41,247 bases of DNA from JAJAZB01 sp964244295 (GCA_964244295.1 CAXTIG010000053.1:1-41247); one strand, 5' to 3'; shown: positions 24,355 to 32,515, counted from the stretch's first letter. Notes: generated by a model not told the origin, from the sequence alone. Program-made: numbers and translations.

Positions 24355-25800
24355 ATGAAAAGCACCTTCCAACCCTTCCGAATCGCCCTCGTCACCGGCC
24401 TGGCCCTGCTCGCCAGCGGCTGCGGGGCCAGCTTCGTCGACCTCAATCCGCAGGACGTCATCCCCGTCGGTGGTTTCTACAAAACCGAAGCCGACATCCG
24501 CTCGGCCCTGACGGGCACCTACGGCAATCTGCGCGGCATTTACAACGGCTACTACCAGTTTACCGAATTGCCCTCCGACAACACTCGCACCTTCGGCGAA
24601 AGTGAAATCGGTTTTGGGGAATTAGACAAACTCACCTACCGCGCCACCAACGGGGCCATCTCCGGGGCCTGGAACGACGCCTACCGCACGATTTCCAACG
24701 CCAACGTGATTCTCGAAAAAATTCCCAACGTGAAGTTTGCCGTCGAAGCCACCAAAAACCAGCACATCGGCGAGGCTAAGTTTCTCCGTGCTCTGATGTA
24801 TTTCAACCTGGTGCGGTACTTCAACAACGTGCCACTGGTGCTGAAGGAAATCACTACCGAGGCCGAAGCCTACACCTTCAGGCGCGACCCGGCCACAGCC
24901 GTGTATGCCCAGATTGAAAAGGATTTGCTCGAAGCGGAGAAAGTGCTGCCCGCCAAATACACCGGGGCCAACATCGGGCGCGCCACGACGGGAGCCGCCA
25001 AAGCCCTGCTCGGTAAGGCGTACATTCAACAGAAAAAATGGGCCGAAGCCGAAGCCAAACTGGCCGAAATCATTGCGGCGGGCACCTACCGGATTCTGCC
25101 CAACGTGGCCGACGTGTTTGGGTTGGGAAAAGACAATAACGACGAGATTATCTTCGCCGTCCAGTACGTCAGTGGCGGGTTCGGCGAGGGCAACTCCTAC
25201 GCACAAGGCTTCGCCCCGCAACCTTCGGGAACCACCATTGTTGGTGTATCGGGCAATAGCAACAGCATCGGCACACAGGACTTGTACGATGCCTACGAAG
25301 AAGGCGACCAGCGGCGCGGTGCGTTCATCGGCGTGTTTGGCACGACCCCCAACATTTATTACTGGGCCAAAAAATTCGTCTACAACATCACCCAGCAGAA
25401 CGAAGGCGAAAACGACTGGCCGGTGTTGCGCTACGCCGACGTGCTGCTGCTGTACGCCGAGGCGCTCAACAACGGGGGCAAAACCACCGAGGCCCTCACG
25501 CAGGTCAACGTGATTCGGAAGCGGGCCGGACTGACCGATAAAACCGCGCTCTCGCCCGCCGACACCCAACTGGCCATCGAGCAGGAGCGCCGGGTGGAAC
25601 TGGCCTTCGAAGGCCACCGCTGGCACGACCTCATCCGCTGGGGCAAGGAAGTGGCCGTGATGACGGCCTTCAAGGCCAAGTACACCGCCCTCGACGCCGC
25701 CAACGCCAACATGAGCGTAACGCCCGACCGGAAGTTTTTCCCGATCCCCTTCCGCGAAACCAGTTTAAATCCGAATCTGACGCAGAATCCGGGGTATTGA
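24355..25800 (+). CDS. SusD/RagB-family substrate-binding lipoprotein
   Basis: This 481-residue surface lipoprotein starts at the ATG at 24355, giving a signal with lipid cysteine C23 (LALLASGCGAS). The TTG slightly upstream lies within the repeat and is rejected. It has the SusD layout: N-terminal PQDVIPVGGFYKTEADIRSAL, a four-TPR helical scaffold (EAKFLRALMYFNLVRYFNNVPL is a strong family signature) and the C-terminal RHDLIRWGK-type segment (EGHRWHDLIRWG) with a PIPFRETSLNPNLTQNPGY ending. It caps the SusC barrel and binds glycan. It ends the susCD operon, followed by a cluster of hairpins and a terminator. Confidence 0.96.
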   Translation: MKSTFQPFRIALVTGLALLASGCGASFVDLNPQDVIPVGGFYKTEADIRSALTGTYGNLRGIYNGYYQFTELPSDNTRTFGESEIGFGELDKLTYRATNGAISGAWNDAYRTISNANVILEKIPNVKFAVEATKNQHIGEAKFLRALMYFNLVRYFNNVPLVLKEITTEAEAYTFRRDPATAVYAQIEKDLLEAEKVLPAKYTGANIGRATTGAAKALLGKAYIQQKKWAEAEAKLAEIIAAGTYRILPNVADVFGLGKDNNDEIIFAVQYVSGGFGEGNSYAQGFAPQPSGTTIVGVSGNSNSIGTQDLYDAYEEGDQRRGAFIGVFGTTPNIYYWAKKFVYNITQQNEGENDWPVLRYADVLLLYAEALNNGGKTTEALTQVNVIRKRAGLTDKTALSPADTQLAIEQERRVELAFEGHRWHDLIRWGKEVAVMTAFKAKYTALDAANANMSVTPDRKFFPIPFRETSLNPNLTQNPGY

Positions 25801-25814
25801 TAAGAAGTAACGGA

Positions 25815-25911
25815 GGTCACGCTGAGCGGAGTCGAAGCGCGTGCGGCTGGTCAGCGTCGGCCCACCGCACGCGCTTCGACCGTGCGACGGACCGCTCCGC
25901 TCAACGTGACC
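25815..25911. repeat. Asymmetric inverted repeat (GTCACGCTGAGC family) with a one-sided module
   Basis: The left arm starts GGTCACGCTGAGCGGAGTCG (25815) and runs to about 25846. The right arm (about 25865-25911) is its complement except for an extra 15 nt (25881-25895) with no counterpart on the left and a single mismatch near the end. The extra segment plus flank (25881-25903) is identical over 23 nt to 38885-38907. Confidence 0.9.
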
Positions 25912-25914
25912 GTT

Positions 25915-25951
25915 TACCACCTCGGCCTGTGGCACACAGGCCGAGGTGGTA
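25915..25951. repeat. Perfect 17-bp hairpin with 3-nt loop
   Basis: TACCACCTCGGCCTGTG (25915-25931) pairs perfectly with 25935-25951 around GCA. It abuts the previous inverted repeat. There is no T-tract after it, so by itself it is an mRNA 3'-end stabiliser or protein-binding site rather than a classical terminator. Confidence 0.9.
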
Positions 25952-26015
25952 GTATGACCTTTCAACTCAACCCCTCCTTTCCCCAACTCAACCCCCCAAA
26001 ACGCGGATTAAACCG

Positions 26016-26052
26016 AATGCCCCTGACTCCCCACCGGGTCAGGGGCATTTTT
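26016..26052 (+). terminator. Intrinsic terminator behind susD
   Basis: AATGCCCCTGAC (26016-26027) pairs with GTCAGGGGCATT (26038-26049) around a 10-nt loop, followed by T5 (26048-26052). This is the best textbook terminator in the window. It would end the susCD transcript about 215 bp after the susD stop and insulate the cytochrome gene. Confidence 0.85.
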
Positions 26053-26073
26053 GTGGCACCAAACGCCACGCGC

Positions 26074-27027
26074 ATGAAAATCGGATTGAACCTGGTCTTG
26101 CCCGCCCTCGCCTTTGTCGGGGCATCGAGCGGCTCCACCGACCGCAGTGAGGCCATCGCTCTGTGCACCGACCCGCCCGTGGTGCCGACCGTGACCGTTG
26201 AGCGCAGCCCGGAGCGGGTCGTCCGGGGTGAAAAACTGGCCCAGCTCCTCTGCCTGCCCTGCCACGCTGATGGGGCCAACCGGCTGACGGGCCGTCGGAT
26301 GACGGATCTGCCGAGGCTTTTCGGGAAAATCTACTCGACCAACCTTACCCAGGACACGACCGCTGGCATCGGCGGCTGGAGCGACGGGGAATTGCTGTAT
26401 TTTTTGCGAACGGGCCTCCGTCGCAATGGGTCGCTGGCCCCGGCCATGCCGCGCTTCCCGCTGCTGGCCGAGGAAGACTTACAGTCGGTGGTGGCGTACC
26501 TGCGCTCGGCGGCGTATCCCGTGCGGGCTACCGCCGAAGAAGCGCCGAAAAGCCGCTACAGTTTGCCGGTAAAACTGCTGGCGAAGACCGTTTTCAAACC
26601 GTTACCCTACCCCAGAACCCCGCTTCCTGCGCCCGACACCAGCACCGAAGTGGCCCTGGGTCGCTACCTCGCCGACGGGGTGATTGGCTGCTACGCCTGC
26701 CATTCCGCCGGGTTCCGGGGCCTCGACCCGCTGCACCCCGAACGCTCGAAGGGCTACTACGGCGGTGGCACTCGGTTGATTGGGGACGGCGGTAAAGCCA
26801 TTTTTTCGTCGAACCTGACCTTCGATTCCAGTGGAATCGGCACCCGCTATTCCCGCGAGCAATTTGTGCGGGCAGTGAAACTCGGCGTCCGCGCCGACGG
26901 CACTCCACTCCGCGCCCCCATGCCGCCCCACCTGGCCCTGACTGACCGCGAAGCCGGGGTAATTTACGAATTCCTGAAAACCATCCCCCACCGCCGCAAC
27001 GCACCGAAGCGTCAGCGAGCGCCTTAA
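26074..27027 (+). CDS. Di-haem cytochrome c
   Basis: This 317-residue protein starts at 26074, 21 bp after the terminator. The in-frame ORF upstream would run through the hairpins and is rejected. It has a weak N-terminal export signal (MKIGLNLVLPALAFVGASSG) and two haem-attachment motifs, CLPCH (60-64) and CYACH (206-210), each in a cytochrome c domain with downstream Met/Pro segments (APAMPRFP, RAPMPPHL) that can supply the sixth ligand. It is a periplasmic electron carrier, or the cytochrome subunit of a dehydrogenase not visible here. A six-helix membrane protein gene follows after 36 bp, probably co-transcribed. Confidence 0.88.
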   Translation: MKIGLNLVLPALAFVGASSGSTDRSEAIALCTDPPVVPTVTVERSPERVVRGEKLAQLLCLPCHADGANRLTGRRMTDLPRLFGKIYSTNLTQDTTAGIGGWSDGELLYFLRTGLRRNGSLAPAMPRFPLLAEEDLQSVVAYLRSAAYPVRATAEEAPKSRYSLPVKLLAKTVFKPLPYPRTPLPAPDTSTEVALGRYLADGVIGCYACHSAGFRGLDPLHPERSKGYYGGGTRLIGDGGKAIFSSNLTFDSSGIGTRYSREQFVRAVKLGVRADGTPLRAPMPPHLALTDREAGVIYEFLKTIPHRRNAPKRQRAP

Positions 27028-27063
27028 TTTTAAATTCTCAATTTTCAACTCCCTCTCCCCCCC

Positions 27064-27621
27064 ATGAACAACAAACTCCTCGGCGCACTCGGTATGCTCG
27101 GCGCTCCCTTTCTTTTCATCGGCACCGCCTGGTATGCCGACGACATGGGCCTGACCGGCCTGGTTTACATGACTGGCTGGATTTGCAGTCTGCTGGGCCT
27201 TCAACGCCTCCGGGTCACTGGCGACACCGCCTTCGGGCGGGGCATTTTCTACGCCGTGTTTACCACGCTCACCCTGGCGCAGGGCTGGAACGTGTGGACG
27301 ATTTTCGACCCGAAAGCCGACTCGACGTTCTACCAGATTCTGGACCTGACCTGGCCCCTGAGCAACGTGCTCATGCTACCCCTCGGCATCGCCGTACTCC
27401 GCGCCCGGCGCTTGGCGGGTTGGTACCGCTTCGTGCCGCTGGCGGTGGGCCTGTGGTTGCCGATTACGCTGGCCGGCATGGCCCTCGTCGGGCGTACTTC
27501 GCCGTTGATGGGTTTTTCTGGTTGGTACTCCACGCTGGCCTGGGCATTGCTGGGATTCGTGGTGGTTCAGGGCCGGAACGCGCTGCGGCCCGTTTTCAAA
27601 AACCGGGTCGTCCCCGTTTGA
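27064..27621 (+). CDS. Hypothetical six-helix inner-membrane protein
   Basis: A 185-residue, very hydrophobic protein with about six transmembrane segments (for example LGALGMLGAPFLFIGTAWY, GLVYMTGWICSLLGL, FYAVFTTLTLAQGWNVWTI, PLSNVLMLPLGIAVL, FVPLAVGLWLPITLAGMALV, STLAWALLGFVVVQG). I do not recognise a family or catalytic motif. It lies 36 bp after the di-haem cytochrome c gene and ends before a terminator-like structure, so the two may form a small operon. Function unknown. Confidence 0.75.
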   Translation: MNNKLLGALGMLGAPFLFIGTAWYADDMGLTGLVYMTGWICSLLGLQRLRVTGDTAFGRGIFYAVFTTLTLAQGWNVWTIFDPKADSTFYQILDLTWPLSNVLMLPLGIAVLRARRLAGWYRFVPLAVGLWLPITLAGMALVGRTSPLMGFSGWYSTLAWALLGFVVVQGRNALRPVFKNRVVPV

Positions 27622-27696
27622 AAAATTGGTACAACTGCTTGCTAAACAGGCCCTTTTCCGGTGAACAACCGGCCTTTACTCCCCGTACCTTACCAA

Positions 27697-27749
27697 GCCA
27701 GGTTGGCTGACCATCAGCCGGAGCCTGGCGAAGGACAGTCGCCTTTTTT
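27697..27749 (+). terminator. Nested hairpins and intrinsic terminator after the membrane-protein gene
   Basis: GGCTGA-CCA-TCAGCC (27705-27719) is nested in CCAGG/CCTGG (27698-27702, 27724-27728). Overlapping these, GGCGA (27727-27731) pairs with TCGCC (27739-27743) followed by T6 (27744-27749). The two structures exclude each other in part, so this could end the upstream transcript or act as a switchable leader for the barrel-protein gene 34 bp downstream. The simple terminator reading is preferred. Confidence 0.65.
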
Positions 27750-27782
27750 CTCACAACCTCTTCATTTTTCAAAAACAAACGC

Positions 27783-28490
27783 ATGAAACGCCTCCTCCTG
27801 TTTTCCCTGCTTCTGCTACCCGTCCTGGCCTCCGCTCAGTTTTCGGGTCGCGGTAAATTCTTCAGCTTCGGCCTGAAAGTTGGGGCCAATTTTTCGCAAC
27901 TCAACACGCTCGAAGTCAAAACGCCCCGACTCACTCAGCCGGGACCGGGCGGCATCCCGGTCGTGACTTCGGGCGGGCAAATCGTGTACGACTTTTTTCA
28001 GGACAACAACGCCCGCACCACCGGCATCGTGGGCGGCGCATTTTTTCGCTTCGGGCGGAAGTTTTTCGTGCAGCCCGAAGTGCTGATTTCGGCCAAAGGC
28101 GGCTCCTTCGACGTGCTGAAAACGGGTTTGACCACCCAGAAAATCGACGTAAAATTCACCACGATCGACGTGCCCCTGCTGCTCGGTTTCAAACTCGGTC
28201 CGCTGCGGCTCAACGCCGGGCCGATGGCCTCGCTGACGGTTTCGGAAAACCAGGAATTGAAAGACGCCCTCGACCAGTACAGCAAGCAATCCATCGACGA
28301 TACGTTCAAGCAAGCGGTCTTTGGCTACCAGGCGGGCGCGGGCCTGACCTTCCAGGGCCTCAACCTCGACCTGCGCTACGAAGGCAGCCTCTCCGACCTC
28401 TCCCAAATCGGCCTCAACCCCGGCGGCAACGACGCCCGTTTTACCTCCAAAACTGCGCTGTGGCAGGTGACGGTGGGGTTTGGATTTTAA
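27783..28490 (+). CDS. PorT-like outer-membrane beta-barrel protein
   Basis: This 235-residue protein has a clear signal peptide (MKRLLLFSLLLLPVLASAQ) and the OMP_b-brl_2 pattern seen in Bacteroidota 'porin family' proteins: FGLKVGANFSQL at the start, alternating hydrophobic strands (FVQPEVLISAKGGSF, IDVPLLLGFKLGPLRLNAGPMASL, AGLTFQGLNLDLRYEGSL) and a C-terminal aromatic strand (LWQVTVGFGF). It should be an 8-10-stranded barrel in the outer membrane. Its role is not evident; PorT itself assists protein secretion, but most relatives are uncharacterised. Confidence 0.85.
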   Translation: MKRLLLFSLLLLPVLASAQFSGRGKFFSFGLKVGANFSQLNTLEVKTPRLTQPGPGGIPVVTSGGQIVYDFFQDNNARTTGIVGGAFFRFGRKFFVQPEVLISAKGGSFDVLKTGLTTQKIDVKFTTIDVPLLLGFKLGPLRLNAGPMASLTVSENQELKDALDQYSKQSIDDTFKQAVFGYQAGAGLTFQGLNLDLRYEGSLSDLSQIGLNPGGNDARFTSKTALWQVTVGFGF

Positions 28491-28491
28491 T

Positions 28492-28578
28492 TGAGTGATT
28501 GAGTGAGGAATGATTGAGTGAGAAAGAAATGTACTGGCCTTTTCCTTCTCACTCAATCATTCCTCACTCAATCACTCA
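28492..28578. repeat. Long inverted repeat, 33-bp perfect arms of TGAGTGATTGAG words
   Basis: Arms 28492-28524 and 28546-28578 are perfect complements; the arm is a near-tandem of TGAGTGATTGAGTGAGGAAT words. The loop is 21 nt. It starts two bases after the stop codon of the barrel-protein gene, so it would form the 3' end of that mRNA. Confidence 0.94.
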
Positions 28579-28628
28579 GTTAATTTCCCTCCGGTCGTGC
28601 TTTACCTAAAAAAAGCCTCGCCCGTTTC

Positions 28629-30566
28629 ATGAAAAAGCTAATTTCCGCCGTTCTGCTCGCCGCCTCGTTCGTCGCTCAGGCTCAGGTTACGCCGCGCAAC
28701 ATCCTCGCCACCAAGTACACCCCGGAAGCCGTCCAGGCGGCGCTCTTGCCCAGAGCCGAGTGGCAACCCTATCCCCGCAGTCCCGAAGCCTGGAAGCAGG
28801 CCCTGCCCGACTCCGTGCTCACCCGGATGGTGCAGGCGGGCGAAACCGCTGCCCGCGCGGAAATCCCCCCCATTTCGGCCTCGCTCACGCTCGAATACGT
28901 CCGCAACGGCGACCGTAACCGGTACCAAGCGGCTTCATTCGGGCGGCGCAACCGCCTGCTCGATTTGGTGCTGGCCGAAAGCGTGGAAGGCAAGGGGCGC
29001 TTTGCCGATGCCATCCTCGACCAGGTCTGGGCCATTTGCGAGGAAAGTTACTGGGGCGTACCCGCGCACCTGGGCGTACAGAAATCCGGCAACGGCCTGC
29101 CCAACGTCGAAGACCGCACGGTGGACCTATTCGCCGCCGAAACCGCCGGGGTGCTGGCCCTGACCGATTATTTCGTGGGGGAAAAACTGGCGGCCCTTTC
29201 GCCCCTGGTGCGGCCCCGGATTTATCACGAAACCAACGTCCGCCTCTTCGATCCGCTTACCCAAAACCCGGATCGCTACGGGTATTTGAAAAAAGGCGCG
29301 AAAGTCAACAACTGGAACCCCTGGATCATGAGCAACTGGCTGCTGTCGGGCCTGTTGCTTGAAAAAGACGAAAACCGCCGCGCCGCCATGACCACCGCCG
29401 CCATGAACGGCATCGACCTGTACCTCAACGGCCTGGGCGACGATGGCGGCACCGACGAAGGGCCGAGCTACTGGTTTGCCGCCGGGGCCTGCGTGTTCGA
29501 CGGCCTCGAACTGATCCACGGTGCCACGGGCGGTAAGGTGGACGTGTACGCCGAACCGTTGATCAAAAACATGGCCTCCTACGTCTACAAAATGCACATC
29601 GCCGGGCCGTACTTCGTCGATTTCGCCGACGCCGATGTGACCCTCAAACCCGACGGACTGATGCTCTACCGTTTCGGGCAACGCCTCGCCGAGGACACCC
29701 TGAGCCAGTTTGGGCGCTGGGCGTACCAGGCCTACGGGGGCATTCCCTCGAACAACGGCTTCCACCGGATGCGCCGGGTGTCCAATTTGCTCGCCATTCC
29801 GGCCATTGCCTCCGCCCCGGCCAAACCCTTCCAACCCGTGCGGGGGGCCTGGTTTCCCGACGTGCAGGTGCTCACGGCCCGCAGCGACGGGGGCCTGTTT
29901 TTGGCCACCCACGGCGGACACAACGCCGAAAGCCACAACCACAACGACGTGGGCGATTTCATCCTCTACGCCGACGGCCAACCGGTGATCGTGGACGTGG
30001 GCCGGGGCACGTACACCGCCAAAACGTTTTCCAGCAAACGCTACGAACTCTGGTGGACGCAGTCCAATTTCCACAACCTGCCGATAGTGAACGGGGTCGG
30101 GCAAAAAGAAGGACGGACTTTTGAAGCACGCAACGTGCAGGAAACCGACACCGGGAAAGAAACCACGCTGGCGATGGACCTCGCCCCGGCCTACCCGAAG
30201 GAAGCGGGCATCCAGTCCTGGAACCGCAGCCTGCGCCTCGACCGAACCAAAAACGCGCTGGACCTTACCGATGCCTACGTCTTCGCCGCCGCGCCGACTT
30301 CGCTCCAGCAGGCCTTCATGACCACCTCCGATCTCGACCAGACCACGCCGGGCCGCCTTATTTTCAAAGGTACTAACCACCGGCCCGTCGAACTCCGCTA
30401 CGACCCCAAAGCCTGGCGGGTGGCGGTGGAAGAGATCCCCCTGACGACCCCCGACGACCAGGCCTTCAAAACCCAGTGGGCGGGCAAGCCCATCCAGCGG
30501 GTGCTGCTCACGGCCACCGCGCCGAAGGCGAGCGGGAAGGTGAGTTGGCGGTTTGGGGTGTTGTGA
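28629..30566 (+). CDS. Heparinase II/III-family polysaccharide lyase
   Basis: This 645-residue secreted protein (signal about 1-19, ...FVAQAQ) has an N-terminal (alpha/alpha) toroid containing NNWNPWIMSNWLLSG (about 226-240) and GDDGGTDEGPSYW, and a C-terminal beta-sandwich starting with the heparinase II/III signature GHNAESHNHNDVGDFILY (H436, H438 and D440). The family cleaves uronic-acid polysaccharides (heparan, alginate, ulvan-like or bacterial exopolysaccharides) by beta-elimination, often with metal held by this His cluster. I cannot assign the PL family or substrate. It lies on the same strand as the SusCD locus but 2.8 kb beyond, separated by a terminator, so membership of that locus is uncertain. 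Confidence 0.87.
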   Translation: MKKLISAVLLAASFVAQAQVTPRNILATKYTPEAVQAALLPRAEWQPYPRSPEAWKQALPDSVLTRMVQAGETAARAEIPPISASLTLEYVRNGDRNRYQAASFGRRNRLLDLVLAESVEGKGRFADAILDQVWAICEESYWGVPAHLGVQKSGNGLPNVEDRTVDLFAAETAGVLALTDYFVGEKLAALSPLVRPRIYHETNVRLFDPLTQNPDRYGYLKKGAKVNNWNPWIMSNWLLSGLLLEKDENRRAAMTTAAMNGIDLYLNGLGDDGGTDEGPSYWFAAGACVFDGLELIHGATGGKVDVYAEPLIKNMASYVYKMHIAGPYFVDFADADVTLKPDGLMLYRFGQRLAEDTLSQFGRWAYQAYGGIPSNNGFHRMRRVSNLLAIPAIASAPAKPFQPVRGAWFPDVQVLTARSDGGLFLATHGGHNAESHNHNDVGDFILYADGQPVIVDVGRGTYTAKTFSSKRYELWWTQSNFHNLPIVNGVGQKEGRTFEARNVQETDTGKETTLAMDLAPAYPKEAGIQSWNRSLRLDRTKNALDLTDAYVFAAAPTSLQQAFMTTSDLDQTTPGRLIFKGTNHRPVELRYDPKAWRVAVEEIPLTTPDDQAFKTQWAGKPIQRVLLTATAPKASGKVSWRFGVL

Positions 30567-30609
30567 GAGGTGCTCAAGTGAGATACCAATTACTGACGAG
30601 GCGTCAACC

Positions 30610-30697
30610 AAACGGCTGTCATACTGGAAGGACCTCGTTGACCTACCGAAAGCTTTCCTGAGAGGAGAACGAGGTCCTTCCAGGATGACAGCCGTTT
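30610..30697. repeat. Long inverted repeat, 30-bp arms with one mismatch (GTCAT family)
   Basis: Arms 30610-30639 and 30668-30697 pair with one mismatch, starting AAACGGCTGTCATACTGGAA. The right arm runs into T7, so this copy could terminate transcription of the lyase gene. The inner module GGACCTCGTTGACCTACCG matches that of 14911. Confidence 0.93.
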
Positions 30698-30771
30698 TTT
30701 TGTCAATGCCGTTTGATTTGGCTTGTAAGTTTTTACCCAAATCTCAATTTTTTCTCACCTTCATCTAACTT

Positions 30772-30803
30772 AGGGCCATTGCCAACAGCGACGGCCCTTT
30801 TTT
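30772..30803 (+). terminator. Terminator-like hairpin abutting the maltokinase start codon
   Basis: AGGGCC (30772-30777) pairs with GGCCCT (30793-30798) around a 15-nt loop, followed at once by a T6 run whose last T precedes the ATG (30804). As a terminator it would block transcription entering maltokinase from upstream; as a leader structure it would cover the ribosome entry region. No Shine-Dalgarno is visible. Confidence 0.65.
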
Positions 30804-32396
30804 ATGCCTGAAAGCCAGTTTCCCCAACTTAGCACCGTCCATGACTGGGCGCACCTGCGCCAAGACGCCGAGGCTCTCCGTCTGCTCGAAACCGCAATTC
30901 TGCCGCCCTACGTTAACACCTGCCGCTGGTTTGCGGGTAAGGCCCGGCCCCAGGACGGATTTTCGGTGAAAACTAGTCACGAACTGCCGATGGGCGATTC
31001 GCTGGCGTACCTGCTGCTGGTGGAAGCGCGGTACACCGACGGCGGGGAAAGTGAAACCTACCAACTGCCACTTTCCTTCGTGGGCACCGAGGGCAATAGC
31101 CCCGAAATCAACCCGAAGGGCATTCTGACCATCGCGTATTTCAACCAAACGCGCGGCCTGCTCGTGGATGCGCTTTACGACGAACGCTTTCAGCAAGCCT
31201 TGTTTCGGAGTGTAGCCACCAACGCGCAACTCCCGCAGGCGGTCGGGAAACTGAGTTTTCACCGGGGCAAAGGTCTTGACCCCGCAGACATTCGCGGGGC
31301 CGTCAGCGGCCGGGTGCTGGGCGTGGATTCGAGCAATTCGGCCTTAATCTTCGGGGAAAAATATTTTCTGAAACTCTACCGAAAACTCTTCCGCCAGACC
31401 AACCCGGAGGTGGAACTGGTCGAATTCCTGACCGAGCACGGCAATTTTGCCTACATCCCGGCCTTCGCCGGCAGCCTCACCTGGCAGCGAGAGGACATTC
31501 CGGACGTGACGCTGGGCATGATGCAGCGCATGGTCGAAAACCAGCAGGATACCTGGGGTGTGACGGGCGGCTACGTCGGCGATTTTTTGCAGGGTTTTCT
31601 GGGAAGGCAGTTTTGCGTGAACGAACTCGTGTTTGAAGAAGTCGAACTCCTGGGGCGGCGCACCGCCGAAATGCACCTGGGGCTTTTCGACCCGGACGTG
31701 AGCGACCCCATGTTTCGCGCCGAAGCCTTCACTGACGAGTACCGGACTTTTTTGATTGGCCGCATCACCCGCCTGCTCGACACCCGCTACGCGCTGCTGA
31801 TTGACAAGTACCTCGACCTCGACCCACAGGCGCAACGACTGGCCTGGGTTTTCATGGAAGCGAAGGAATTGCTCGACGAATTTCTGACCGAATTCAAAAA
31901 CCGCCCCTTCCACTCCCTCCGCACCCGTGTTCACGGCGATTATCACCTGGGGCAGGTGCTCCACACGGGCCGGGATTACGTGATCATCGACTTCGAGGGC
32001 GAACCCGAAAGCAGCATCGCCGACCGGAAAATCAAGCACTCGCCCCTGAAAGACGTGGCTGGGATGATTCGCTCCTACCACTACGCCGTGTCGGCGGGCT
32101 TGTTCAACGCCCCCGAAGTGCAGCAGGCCGACCCCACTCGGATCACCGTGGCTGCCGATCGCTGGTACCGGCTCATGCGCGATACGTACCTCGACACTTA
32201 CCTTGCCACCTTCGGGCCGGAGCACCCGCTGTTTCACAACAACACCGAAATCAACTTCCTGCTGCTGGTGTACCTGCTCGAAAAAGCCGTGTACGAATTG
32301 GGCTACGAACTCAGCTACCGGCCTTCCTGGGTAAAAATCCCCCTGAAAGGCATCGTGGACGTGGTGCGGGAGGTGGAGAAGTTGCGGGAGGCGTAA
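30804..32396 (+). CDS. mak: Maltokinase (Mak/Pep2 family)
   Basis: A 530-residue protein predicted to phosphorylate maltose to maltose-1-phosphate, the donor used by GlgE to extend alpha-glucans. The N-terminal cap has LPPYVNTCRWFAGKAR, typical of maltokinases and of the Pep2 part of TreS-Pep2 fusions. The aminoglycoside-phosphotransferase-like kinase core has HGDYHLGQVL (H377-L386, catalytic D379) and IIDFEGEPE (D396, metal-binding). The stand-alone form is somewhat longer than mycobacterial Mak (about 455). No treS or glgE is in the window, but glgB lies 6.7 kb downstream on the same strand, which supports the pathway assignment. No alternative ATG exists before residue 63, so the start at 30804 stands despite the abutting hairpin. 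Confidence 0.9.
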   Translation: MPESQFPQLSTVHDWAHLRQDAEALRLLETAILPPYVNTCRWFAGKARPQDGFSVKTSHELPMGDSLAYLLLVEARYTDGGESETYQLPLSFVGTEGNSPEINPKGILTIAYFNQTRGLLVDALYDERFQQALFRSVATNAQLPQAVGKLSFHRGKGLDPADIRGAVSGRVLGVDSSNSALIFGEKYFLKLYRKLFRQTNPEVELVEFLTEHGNFAYIPAFAGSLTWQREDIPDVTLGMMQRMVENQQDTWGVTGGYVGDFLQGFLGRQFCVNELVFEEVELLGRRTAEMHLGLFDPDVSDPMFRAEAFTDEYRTFLIGRITRLLDTRYALLIDKYLDLDPQAQRLAWVFMEAKELLDEFLTEFKNRPFHSLRTRVHGDYHLGQVLHTGRDYVIIDFEGEPESSIADRKIKHSPLKDVAGMIRSYHYAVSAGLFNAPEVQQADPTRITVAADRWYRLMRDTYLDTYLATFGPEHPLFHNNTEINFLLLVYLLEKAVYELGYELSYRPSWVKIPLKGIVDVVREVEKLREA

Positions 32397-32415
32397 TCCG
32401 GATTCGCTCCTTCCT

Positions 32416-32515
32416 GGCTGTCATTCAGAGCGTAGCGAAGAATCTTTCGCGGCAGATAGCCAATTAATTTGATTTTGGAGGCGAAAGATCCTTCGCTACG
32501 CTCTGGATGACAGCC
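32416..32515. repeat. Long inverted repeat, 35-bp arms with two mismatches (GTCAT family)
   Basis: Arms 32416-32450 and 32481-32515 begin GGCTGTCATTCAGAGCGTAG. Both mismatches become G-U pairs in one RNA strand. The inner module (ATCTTTCG-GGCAGA / AGGCGAAAGATCC) matches the element at 6108 although the middle of the arms differs. It follows the maltokinase stop by 20 bp. Confidence 0.93.

Noticed and set aside
20743..28490. Possible continuation of the susCD operon through the cytochrome and barrel genes
   Set aside because: A strong terminator at 26016-26052 and another at 27727-27749 make one long transcript unlikely.
28492..28578. Possible short CRISPR-like array of TGAGTGATTGAG units
   Set aside because: The units are contiguous with no unique spacers, they form a palindrome, and no cas genes are present.
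29127..30740. 537-residue minus-strand open frame opposite the heparinase-like gene
   Set aside because: The plus-strand protein has a signal peptide and family motifs; the antisense frame does not.
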